Positions 1-8,218 of a stretch of 31,677 nt of DNA are shown here, piece by piece. The position numbers were made by a program, and so were the translations under genes. The stretch is from the NCBI GenBank assembly GCA_028714615.1, contig JAQTMA010000022.1, positions 1-31,677 of the forward strand, in the 5' to 3' direction. The first letter of the stretch is position 1; every line of letters starts with the position of its first letter. A model generated the notes under the pieces. That model did no database searches and was not told the DNA's origin. It saw only the letters and a list, made by a program, of their open reading frames with translations. Source of the DNA: Anaerolineaceae bacterium. Its GTDB lineage: Bacteria > Chloroflexota > Anaerolineae > Anaerolineales > Anaerolineaceae.

Positions 1-37
1 CGGGTCAGGCAGGGTAGTTTTCCAAGAATTCCACGGG

Positions 38-1879
38 TTAATCCCCAGCCCAGCCAACAATCGGCTGGTTGTATTGGCACACCCGATTCCCACCTGCCTT
101 CTTGGCCTGGTAGAGCGCTTGATCGGCTTGCTGCAGCAACATGGGAAGATCATGGGTGGCTTTTGTTACCCCGGCTACCCCCATGCTGAGGCTGACCTGG
201 ATCTCCCAAGAATCGGCATGATAGGGCATGCTTGTTAGCTGGGCTTTGATGCGCTCGGTGGCCATGAAAGCTGCTGCCTGGTCATTTTCAAGCAACAAGA
301 TGATGAACTCATCTCCACCCAAGCGGGCGCTGATATCTAAACCGCGGAGATACTCACGGATGCGATTCGCCAAACTAATCAGAATTGTGTCACCAGCGGC
401 GTGACCGTAATTGTCATTGATTTGTTTGAAATGATCAATATCGATGGCAATGGCTGATAACGGATTTCCGAAACGTTGGCTGCGTTGGACTTCGCGGTTT
501 CCCAGTTGAGCGAATCCGCGCCGGTTGTAAAGCCCGGTTAGCTCATCCGTGATGGCTTGCTGCTGGGTTTCTGAGTACAGACGGGCGTTTTCAATGGCGA
601 TGGCAGCCTGGTCGGCAAAGAGTTTGGTCAGGTGGATTTGCTCATCGGTAAATGGGCCGACAGTCTGGAGATCGCTGAGATCGATGACTCCAATCGTTCT
701 GCCGCGAAATTTCAATGGCACGGATAATGATTGGCGGAAAGTGGTGGAGCTAAAATAACTCAAGCGGCCTTCCCAGGCCTGGTAATCCGGAACCCACATC
801 AATTCCCCCGTCCGGGCAACCGTTCCGGAGAGGCCCTGGCCAACAGGAAGCTTCTCGCCGAGATAGTGATCAGGCAGGTGATACCCAATGACCAGCTCCA
901 GATACTGCTCCCCAGGCGGTAATAGGTACAACAAACCGGTTGAAACCCCCGTCATTTTTACTGCCCGTTCGACAATCGAAGAGAGCAGGAGATTCAAATC
1001 TAATTCGGAGTTGATTTCTAATGAAGTCAGGTAGAGGGCTTCCATCTGGGTGGCATAGGTGGATAGTGTCTCATTCGTCTTCCGTTGGGTGGTTATGTCT
1101 CGCCAAACGCTGGTGAAACCATCTCCCAGTTTATTGATGCGAATATCGAAGACCCTTGTCTGGCGGACGCCCGCCCAGGTATCCTCATATTCCATCTCAT
1201 CTTTTATCAAGGGATTCCCGGTTTCGACGACTTGAATATATTCTTCCAGCAATCCGGTGTCTCGATGAGCGGGGAATACCTCCAACAATCGCCTTCCGAT
1301 CAAGTCCTCTCTGGAGACCTGGTTGAGCTGGCAGCCCGCATCGTTGACATAAGTGCACACGAAATCGTGGATGCGTCCAAAGCTATCTCGTACGGCTGAA
1401 TAGATGGCGAAACCTTCTTGCATGCTTTCAACGGATGCACGAAAGCGGGCATCGCTTTCGCGCAAGGCTACATCCCTGCGGTGGCGTTCGATTGCGTAAT
1501 AAATGGCTCGAATCAGTTGGTGGCGGTTGATTTCACCCTTGATGAGATAGTCCTGGGCGCCATTTTTGATCACCTGCAATGCCCATTTCTCATCGGGAAC
1601 ATCCGTTAAGATTACGACGGGGATGGCCGGAACCATCTTGCGTAGGGTTGCCACAGCACTGAGTCCGTAGCGATCTGGGAGGGGCAGAGCCAGCAAGATG
1701 ATATCCACGGCGTTCTTGAAAAGGTCAAGCTTCGCTGCGGAAATGCTATTGGCATTTGTCACGACAAAGGTGGCGTCAGTAAGGTATTTTGTATCCGTTT
1801 TCAACAAATATCGCTGAAGGAGCTCAAAATCGGATGGATTGTCTTCAATGATGAGAACATTAATGGGTGTATCCATCAC
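38..1879 (-). CDS. Response-regulator-like PAS-GAF-GGDEF diguanylate cyclase with degenerate receiver
   Basis: A 613-residue cytoplasmic signalling protein predicted to make cyclic-di-GMP from two GTP. Domains in order: receiver-like (about 7-125), PAS (about 145-262), GAF (about 295-440) and GGDEF (about 450-605). The cyclase site is intact (ARLGGDEF), and an inhibitory I-site RGLD lies five residues before GGDEF, so product inhibition is likely. The receiver keeps the acidic pair E12/D13 and the lysine of DYLIKGE, but the phospho-acceptor position in DIILLALPLPD is Ala64 instead of Asp, so classical phosphorylation is not expected. The first codon is GTG, immediately followed by ATG at 1876; either could start translation and the ribosome site is weak (GGGAA). 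No histidine kinase is adjacent. The family call is secure; the input signal is unknown. Confidence 0.93.
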   Translation of the reverse strand: MMDTPINVLIIEDNPSDFELLQRYLLKTDTKYLTDATFVVTNANSISAAKLDLFKNAVDIILLALPLPDRYGLSAVATLRKMVPAIPVVILTDVPDEKWALQVIKNGAQDYLIKGEINRHQLIRAIYYAIERHRRDVALRESDARFRASVESMQEGFAIYSAVRDSFGRIHDFVCTYVNDAGCQLNQVSREDLIGRRLLEVFPAHRDTGLLEEYIQVVETGNPLIKDEMEYEDTWAGVRQTRVFDIRINKLGDGFTSVWRDITTQRKTNETLSTYATQMEALYLTSLEINSELDLNLLLSSIVERAVKMTGVSTGLLYLLPPGEQYLELVIGYHLPDHYLGEKLPVGQGLSGTVARTGELMWVPDYQAWEGRLSYFSSTTFRQSLSVPLKFRGRTIGVIDLSDLQTVGPFTDEQIHLTKLFADQAAIAIENARLYSETQQQAITDELTGLYNRRGFAQLGNREVQRSQRFGNPLSAIAIDIDHFKQINDNYGHAAGDTILISLANRIREYLRGLDISARLGGDEFIILLLENDQAAAFMATERIKAQLTSMPYHADSWEIQVSLSMGVAGVTKATHDLPMLLQQADQALYQAKKAGGNRVCQYNQPIVGWAGD

Positions 1880-2051
1880 GATTTTTCCCGTTTCTGGCTT
1901 CTTCTGACAGGTATCTCCATCGGATTATTTCCTCACGGGTTGGTTTCTATGAATGGGCCTGAGTGGAAAAATGGCAGAGCATTATGGGGATTTACCAGAT
2001 AGAACGGGTAAACCTATTCCATTATATCTTAATGGGAATTATGATCCATGA

Positions 2052-2603
2052 TCAAATATAATGGATTATCAGGCTAATTTTCGCAACCATTTCCCCCGGA
2101 TTCAAATAAGCATGCGGTTGATCGGCTCGAAAGCGTATCGAGTCACCCGCAGATGCTCGATATTCCTGAGCGTTTACCATCACGGTTATCGCTCCCGTAA
2201 ATATCGTGAGGAATTCCTCGGCGCCGTCAGGATGAGCCTCCGCGCTCAAATAACCCCCTTGATCGATTTCAATGGAATAGATCTCAAACCGCCGGCCTGG
2301 TTCTATAGGAAAAAGTGGATATAAGCGGTATTTTCCGCGGTCCTCTACCAGCGGTGTAATATTGGCTTGCCGGATAACGGTCGGATCGGTTTGAACCGAA
2401 TCGAGTAGGCTCGTGAACGAAACTTTTAGCCCATTTGAGATCTTCCATACCGTCGAGATCGTTGGGCTGGAGTCGCCTCTTTCGATCTGACCTAGCATGC
2501 TCTTGCTGACCCCCGTCAGTACGGCCAGTTTTTCGAGGCTCAGTTTCTTTTCATCCCGGATTTTTTTTAGATTTCGAGCAATGAGAAGATTGAGATCTTC
2601 CAT
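2052..2603 (-). CDS. XRE-family regulator with C-terminal cupin sensor domain
   Basis: A 183-residue DNA-binding regulator. An N-terminal helix-turn-helix of the Cro/C1 type (about residues 5-60, with LEKLAVLTGVSKSMLGQIERG) is followed by a cupin barrel (about 105-180, with the AEAHPDGAEEF and DSIRFRADQPHAY motifs) that should bind a small ligand. The reading frame extends upstream to a GTG at 2636, but ATG 2603 is preferred because GGAG sits six bases before it. It is divergent from the EamB-like exporter at 2710, and the shared 106-bp intergenic region carries duplicated operator-like repeats. The regulator probably controls that exporter and perhaps itself. Ligand unknown; an amino acid or its derivative is the natural guess. 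Confidence 0.9.
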   Translation of the reverse strand: MEDLNLLIARNLKKIRDEKKLSLEKLAVLTGVSKSMLGQIERGDSSPTISTVWKISNGLKVSFTSLLDSVQTDPTVIRQANITPLVEDRGKYRLYPLFPIEPGRRFEIYSIEIDQGGYLSAEAHPDGAEEFLTIFTGAITVMVNAQEYRASAGDSIRFRADQPHAYLNPGEMVAKISLIIHYI

Positions 2604-2619
2604 AAGGTTCTCCGAAGTA

Positions 2620-2648
2620 TTGACAATATAACGCACAAACCGTACAAT
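2620..2648 (+). promoter_or_regulatory. Sigma-70-type promoter for the exporter gene
   Basis: TTGACA at 2620-2625 and TACAAT at 2643-2648 are separated by exactly 17 bases. A transcription start near 2655 would leave a leader of about 55 bases before the exporter ATG at 2710, which has AAGGAG four bases upstream. The promoter overlaps the direct repeats described at 2624-2697. Confidence 0.7.
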
Positions 2649-2697
2649 TTAACATACTTCCAATATAACGGACTTTTGGTACATTATAACATCCAAG
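2624..2697. repeat. Two tandem 37-bp direct repeats, candidate operators
   Basis: Two adjacent 37-bp units (2624-2660 and 2661-2697) share CAATATAACG at their start and a GTACA...TAACAT block near their end. Each unit therefore holds two CAATATAAC-like words 21 bases apart (2624, 2645, 2661, 2682), about two helical turns. The first unit overlaps the spacer and -10 of the exporter promoter. These are the most obvious binding sites for the divergent XRE-cupin regulator; binding itself is inferred. Confidence 0.55.
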
Positions 2698-2709
2698 GCA
2701 AGGAGACGT

Positions 2710-3300
2710 ATGGAAAATCTTTATCCCTTCCTCATTTATGTATTTGTCACCACCTTTACTCCCGGACCGAACAATATTATGTCCATGGCCAATGCGATGC
2801 GATCTGGATATAAAGGCACCCTCCGGTTCCTTGCCGGAATATTTACTGGATTTTTTGTCTTGATGCTGGTTTGTGGGCTTTTAAACGTTGTTTTGGTGAA
2901 TGTATTACCTCAGGTGCGTTTCTGGTTGAATATCCTGGGGGCTGTTTACATGCTCTATCTGGCAATTCACACGATTCTCTCCAAACCGACCGAGGAAACC
3001 CCCGATAGAAGTGGTTCGAATTCATTTTTTGCAGGATTTGCCATGCAGTTTCTCAATCTCAAAGTGATTCTTTATGGGGTCACGGTGTATTCAGTGTTTA
3101 TTACGCAGGCTTACCAGAATCCAATTATCGTGAGCCTGTTTGCACCATTATTAGCCGTGATTGGATTTCTGGCGACTTCATGTTGGGCCTTGGGAGGGTC
3201 TGTATTCCGCAGCTTTTGGAGGAAGCACTTCCGTGCATTTACCTTTACAATGGGAGCATTGTTGATCTACACTGCAATCGCCAGTTTTGTGCATCGCTGA
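2710..3300 (+). CDS. LysE/RhtB-family exporter, EamB-like
   Basis: A 196-residue inner-membrane protein with about six hydrophobic segments, the usual size for RhtB/LysE exporters. It carries the family signature TPGPNN near residue 18, and a FAMQFLNLKVILYGVT segment that resembles E. coli EamB (YfiK), an exporter of cysteine and O-acetylserine. That resemblance is from memory of the E. coli protein, so the substrate is tentative. The start is ATG 2710 with AAGGAG just upstream. It is divergent from an XRE-cupin regulator and preceded by a strong promoter overlapped by direct repeats, so ligand-controlled expression of an efflux pump is likely. The next gene, tsaD, is 89 bp downstream and probably separately transcribed. 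Confidence 0.88.
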   Translation: MENLYPFLIYVFVTTFTPGPNNIMSMANAMRSGYKGTLRFLAGIFTGFFVLMLVCGLLNVVLVNVLPQVRFWLNILGAVYMLYLAIHTILSKPTEETPDRSGSNSFFAGFAMQFLNLKVILYGVTVYSVFITQAYQNPIIVSLFAPLLAVIGFLATSCWALGGSVFRSFWRKHFRAFTFTMGALLIYTAIASFVHR

Positions 3301-3389
3301 TCAGAATCCGATGGATCCCAGCGGAATTAGGACGTTCCAGGCAGTCCACAACAACCCTTTTGTGCTATGATTAATTTATTAACAGAATT

Positions 3390-4433
3390 ATGAAAAAATC
3401 AGACCAATCCCTCTATCCTCCCGCCCGTATCCTGGGCATTGAATCCTCCTGCGACGAGACTGCCGCAGCAGTCATCGAAAATGGCCGCATCCTGCAATCC
3501 TCCATCATTGCGACGCAGATCGATCTGCACGCCAAATATGGCGGGGTGTTTCCCGAGGTGGCTTCTCGCCAGCACATCAAAACCATCTACGCCATTGTCG
3601 ATGAAGCGCTCCAATGCGCCCACCTCAACCTCACCGACCTGGATGCCATCGCCGTTACGCGGGGTCCCGGGTTGGCCGGTTCGCTGGTCGTCGGTCTGAA
3701 TATGGCCAAAGGCCTGGCCCTGGCGCGCAACCTACCGCTGGTGGGGGTCAACCACCTCGAAGGGCACATCTACTCTGCCTGGGTCTACCCGGCTGACGAG
3801 CCTCCCACCGCTGAGCCCAAGTTTCCGCTGCTCGCCCTGCTTGTTTCCGGGGGCCACTCCGAGTTGATCCTCATCCCGAACCACCTGGAGTACAAACGCC
3901 TGGGCGGCACATTGGATGATGCGGCCGGTGAAGCCTTCGATAAAGTCGCCCGCTTGATCGGTTTACCCTATCCTGGAGGCCCTTCTATTCAAAAGGCGGC
4001 GGAACAAGGCAACCCCAAGGCATTTGCTTTCCCACGGGCGCGTCTTGAGGGTAGCTGGGATTTCTCCTTCAGCGGATTAAAGACCGCCGTCCTGCGCGTC
4101 GTGCGCAAGATGGAAGAGGAGAATCAGCCGCTTCCGGTGGATGACCTGGCCGCCAGTTTCCAGGCCGCCGTGGTGGACGCGCTCTTCAGCAAGACCATGC
4201 GGGCCGCCCAGTCCAATAAGGTGCGCCAGATCCTGGTTGCCGGTGGGGTGTCTGCCAATCACGCCCTGCGCGAAGCGTTCCTCTCCCAATCGGAATTCCC
4301 GGTACACATTCCGCGCCTTTCGCTCTGCACCGATAACGCCGCCATGATCGCCTCCGCAGGGTATTTCCGCTTCGCAAACGGCCAGCGGGATGCTTTCGAT
4401 ATCGACGCCCTCCCGACATGGCCGCTCTCGTAA
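3390..4433 (+). CDS. tsaD: tRNA N6-adenosine threonylcarbamoyltransferase
   Basis: A 347-residue cytoplasmic enzyme, full length for the family. With TsaB and TsaE (not in this window) it transfers threonylcarbamoyl from threonylcarbamoyl-AMP to A37 of tRNAs that read ANN codons. Visible hallmarks: GIESSCDET near the N-terminus, the metal-binding NHLEGH (His122 and His126), VSGGHSEL, the FSFSGLKTAV segment and CTDNAAMIA with Asp315 as further metal ligand. ATG 3390 is the only reasonable start; no clear Shine-Dalgarno precedes it. The sigma factor gene begins 30 bp after its stop, so readthrough is possible. Identification is secure. Confidence 0.97.
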   Translation: MKKSDQSLYPPARILGIESSCDETAAAVIENGRILQSSIIATQIDLHAKYGGVFPEVASRQHIKTIYAIVDEALQCAHLNLTDLDAIAVTRGPGLAGSLVVGLNMAKGLALARNLPLVGVNHLEGHIYSAWVYPADEPPTAEPKFPLLALLVSGGHSELILIPNHLEYKRLGGTLDDAAGEAFDKVARLIGLPYPGGPSIQKAAEQGNPKAFAFPRARLEGSWDFSFSGLKTAVLRVVRKMEEENQPLPVDDLAASFQAAVVDALFSKTMRAAQSNKVRQILVAGGVSANHALREAFLSQSEFPVHIPRLSLCTDNAAMIASAGYFRFANGQRDAFDIDALPTWPLS

Positions 4434-4463
4434 TTGCCACTTTTCTCACGAGGTACCATCTAA

Positions 4464-5072
4464 ATGAGTGAAAATATACAGCAGGCGGCTTTCTCGGTAG
4501 AAGCGCTGCAAAGTGGGGATAGAGCGGAATTTGCCCGGTTTGTGGAAGCGTATTCCCCGCAGGTCTACCGATTGGGGTTGAAGATTCTGAATGACCCCCA
4601 GGATGCTGAAGACGTGCTCCAGGAAACCTTCCTCAAAGCGTTCAAGGCGATGCCCGGTTTCGAAGGTCGCTCGAGTCTTTCTACCTGGCTTTACCGGATT
4701 GCCGTCAATGAAGCCCTGATGTTGCTGCGAAAACGCCGCCCGGAGGCCATCTCGATCGACGAAGATGTCCAAACCGAAGAAGGCGAAATGGAACCAGTTC
4801 AGATCGTCGACTGGTGCTGCCTGCCCGAACAAGAATTGTTATCTGCCGAGGGCCGGCGGTACCTGGATACCGCTATCCAAGATCTACCGGCGATATTGAA
4901 GGTCGTGTTTATTTTGAGAGATATCGAGGGACTTTCCATCAAAGAGACGGCGGAGACGCTCAATCTCTCTGAAACTGCGGTGAAAACCCGGCTGTTACGG
5001 GCTCGCTTGAAGCTGCGGGAGCAGCTCTCGAATTACTATCGCGATAGAGTGGTGGAGGATCGCCGCCCATGA
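4464..5072 (+). CDS. ECF-type RNA polymerase sigma factor
   Basis: A 202-residue sigma-70 family protein with only regions 2 and 4. Region 2 spans about 23-92 (DAEDVLQETFLKAFKAM, then STWLYRIAVNEAL) and region 4 about 131-182 (SIKETAETLNLSETAVKTRLLRAR helix-turn-helix). The linker is acidic and carries two adjacent cysteines (118-119). The stop overlaps the start of the next gene by four bases (ATGA), the classic sigma/anti-sigma translational coupling. It probably directs RNA polymerase to a small stress regulon that may include the OsmC gene two places downstream. The start is ATG 4464 with AGG upstream. Confidence 0.95.
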   Translation: MSENIQQAAFSVEALQSGDRAEFARFVEAYSPQVYRLGLKILNDPQDAEDVLQETFLKAFKAMPGFEGRSSLSTWLYRIAVNEALMLLRKRRPEAISIDEDVQTEEGEMEPVQIVDWCCLPEQELLSAEGRRYLDTAIQDLPAILKVVFILRDIEGLSIKETAETLNLSETAVKTRLLRARLKLREQLSNYYRDRVVEDRRP

Positions 5073-5320
5073 AAAATCATACCCATTGCCAACAATTACT
5101 GCACTCCTTATCCGATTATGTCGATGGAAACCTAGATGAGTGTTTGTGTTTCGATCTCGAACAACACCTGCAAACTTGCCCGGACTGCCAGATAGTCGTC
5201 AATACCATGCGCAAGACGATTGAGCTATACCATACCTGTGGGCAGCTCGATACGATGCCCGAGGACGTCCGGGCTCGCCTGTATATGAAACTGGACCTGG
5301 AAGACTACCTTCAGCGATAA
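5069..5320 (+). CDS. Zinc-binding (ZAS) anti-sigma factor, soluble, RsrA-like ligand spacing
   Basis: An 83-residue protein with a short zinc-finger anti-sigma domain: HLQTCPDC gives His33, Cys37 and Cys40. A further Cys7 lies 26 residues before His33. The spacing Cys-26-His-4-Cys-3-Cys is the same as that of the zinc ligands of Streptomyces RsrA (Cys11, His37, Cys41, Cys44), the redox-sensing anti-sigma factor. There is no membrane segment, so it acts in the cytoplasm on the sigma factor with which it overlaps by four bases. Cys25, Cys27 and Cys57 are extra thiols. The role as anti-sigma factor is well supported; redox sensing is inferred from spacing and from the OsmC neighbour. Confidence 0.88.
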   Translation: MKNHTHCQQLLHSLSDYVDGNLDECLCFDLEQHLQTCPDCQIVVNTMRKTIELYHTCGQLDTMPEDVRARLYMKLDLEDYLQR

Positions 5321-5348
5321 TAGACTGATTTTTTTCGGAGGATTCTGC

Positions 5349-5777
5349 ATGGATGCAAAAGTAACCTGGCAAGGCAAACTGGCTTTTATCGGGATCGCCG
5401 ATCGAGGCTATACCCTGCCTCTGGATTCCTCACCCGATTCGGGTGGGGAGAATAAAGGATTCAGTCCATTTGAGCTGCTGGCGCTCGGCCTGGGAAGCTG
5501 CACGGCGATGGATGTCATCTCGATCCTGGAGAAGAAACGCCAGGAAGTCACCGCTTTTGAAGTGCGGGTGCACGGCGAGCGGGCGAGCGAGCATCCGAAA
5601 GTGTTTACCGATCTGTTGGTGGAGTATATTGTCACCGGGCGGAATATCGACCCGGCGGCGGTTGAGCGGGCAGTGCAGCTCTCTGAGGAGAAGTATTGTG
5701 GGGCTGAGGCCATGCTGCGCAAGGCAGTCCCCATCGAGCACCGCATTGTCATCCATGAAACGGAAGAGGTTGGATAA
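5349..5777 (+). CDS. OsmC-family peroxiredoxin-like protein
   Basis: A 142-residue OsmC/Ohr-fold protein, normal length. The peroxidatic cysteine is Cys51 in GLGSCTAMDV, and the second conserved cysteine is Cys117 in EKYCGAEAML. The SPFELL segment with Glu42 is also typical. Members reduce organic or lipid hydroperoxides in the cytoplasm with dithiol reductants. The sequence fits the YhfA/OsmC-like subgroup better than classical Ohr, but that assignment is not firm. ATG 5349 is preceded by GGAGG seven bases upstream. It follows the anti-sigma gene by 28 bp in the same direction, so it is probably co-transcribed with, and a target of, the sigma factor. Confidence 0.92.
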   Translation: MDAKVTWQGKLAFIGIADRGYTLPLDSSPDSGGENKGFSPFELLALGLGSCTAMDVISILEKKRQEVTAFEVRVHGERASEHPKVFTDLLVEYIVTGRNIDPAAVERAVQLSEEKYCGAEAMLRKAVPIEHRIVIHETEEVG

Positions 5778-5911
5778 ACGTCTTTCGTTCGGAATTTCAA
5801 TCCTCGCGCGTTTATTTCCCCCGTTCTTCCAGCCGGTTCACCGTATCGTCCACAATGACGCGCTGCCTACGTCTCCGAAAATAACCTACGTTTGCTCCCA
5901 CTCGAAATCTG

Positions 5912-5936
5912 CCCCGACCGGCAGATGCGGTCAGGG
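5912..5936 (-). terminator. Candidate terminator hairpin after aspS
   Basis: Nine base pairs (5912-5920 with 5928-5936) close a seven-base loop. Read on the minus strand the stem is complete, with one G-U pair; on the plus strand the same position is a C-A mismatch, so the minus orientation (aspS) is favoured. The following tract is only weakly T-rich (ATTT). Confidence 0.4.
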
Positions 5937-6000
5937 ATGAGAGCTGCCTGTTTGTCCCAAGCCGTGAAGGAAACCGGCGGGTGATTGCTGCGCAGTTGCC

Positions 6001-7794
<1,794 letters not shown>

Positions 7795-8217
7795 GGAACC
7801 TCGATGCTGAGAAAAAATGGTAGTCGACGACGGGCGCTTCTTTTTTGGGGAGGGAGAGCGCGCCGGTGAAGATTGGAGAATTATAGTTCGATAAATGCGA
7901 ATCGAGAATAGTAATTCTACCGCATGCTGCTTGTGATCTATTACTCCTTGGTGAACAGTAGCGCGGAGCGGTGTTAACGGTCTTGAACTGTACGGGGGAA
8001 GATTAAAAATCCTATGAAAGTTCGTAGTGCGAGCTTTAGCACGCCTCCAGGAATCTATATATTCTCACGAGCGTGCTAAAGCTCGCACTACAAACTACAA
8101 AGTCGCTCGGTCTGGAGACATGGAGGCGTGCTAAAGCACGCACTACAAACTACAAAGGCGTTCGGTCTGGGGGCCTTCACCGACAATCAGCAATCTACAA
8201 TCTGCAATCTTCAATCC
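7795..8217. other. Gene-free region with possible aspS promoter and repeats
   Basis: A 423-bp stretch with no convincing gene on either strand. The right half holds the inverted/direct repeat cluster (8024-8173) and heptamer repeats (from 8184). In the left half a minus-strand TATAAT (7880-7885), with a poor -35 (TTCTCG) 17 bases away, could drive aspS with a leader of about 80 bases. I see nothing else in 7910-8023. Confidence 0.6.
8024..8173. repeat. REP-like palindromic repeat cluster, three copies
   Basis: A 21-bp word (GCGTGCTAAAGC followed by TCGCACTAC) occurs inverted at 8024-8044, direct at 8071-8091, and direct with one central T-to-A change at 8126-8146. Copies 1 and 2 form a perfect 21-bp inverted repeat around a 26-base loop. 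Copies 1 and 3 are complementary over 26 bp (8024-8049 with 8121-8146) with one mismatch. Copies 2 and 3 continue as a direct repeat of about 48 bp with 55-bp spacing, including ACAAACTACAAAG and TCGGTCTGG. The copies lie entirely between genes, as REP/MITE-like elements do. No transposase is nearby. Confidence 0.8.
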
Positions 8218-8218
8218 T
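8184..8218. repeat. Five tandem heptamers (CAATCNN)5
   Basis: Five exact-period units CAATCAG, CAATCTA, CAATCTG, CAATCTT and CAATCCT run directly up to, and overlap by one base, the stop codon of the minus-strand LysM/M23 gene. A shorter, related pair (CAATCCG, CAATGAG at 13336-13349) sits at the stop codon of the polysaccharide deacetylase gene of the same locus. Confidence 0.75.

Noticed and set aside
5443..5940. 165-codon open frame on the plus strand after OsmC
   Set aside because: Mostly an out-of-frame copy of OsmC with Arg/Ser/Cys-rich translation, continuing into non-coding DNA; no ribosome site.
8071..8173. CRISPR-like direct repeats
   Set aside because: Only two direct copies plus one inverted copy, repeats continue into the would-be spacer, and no cas genes are present.
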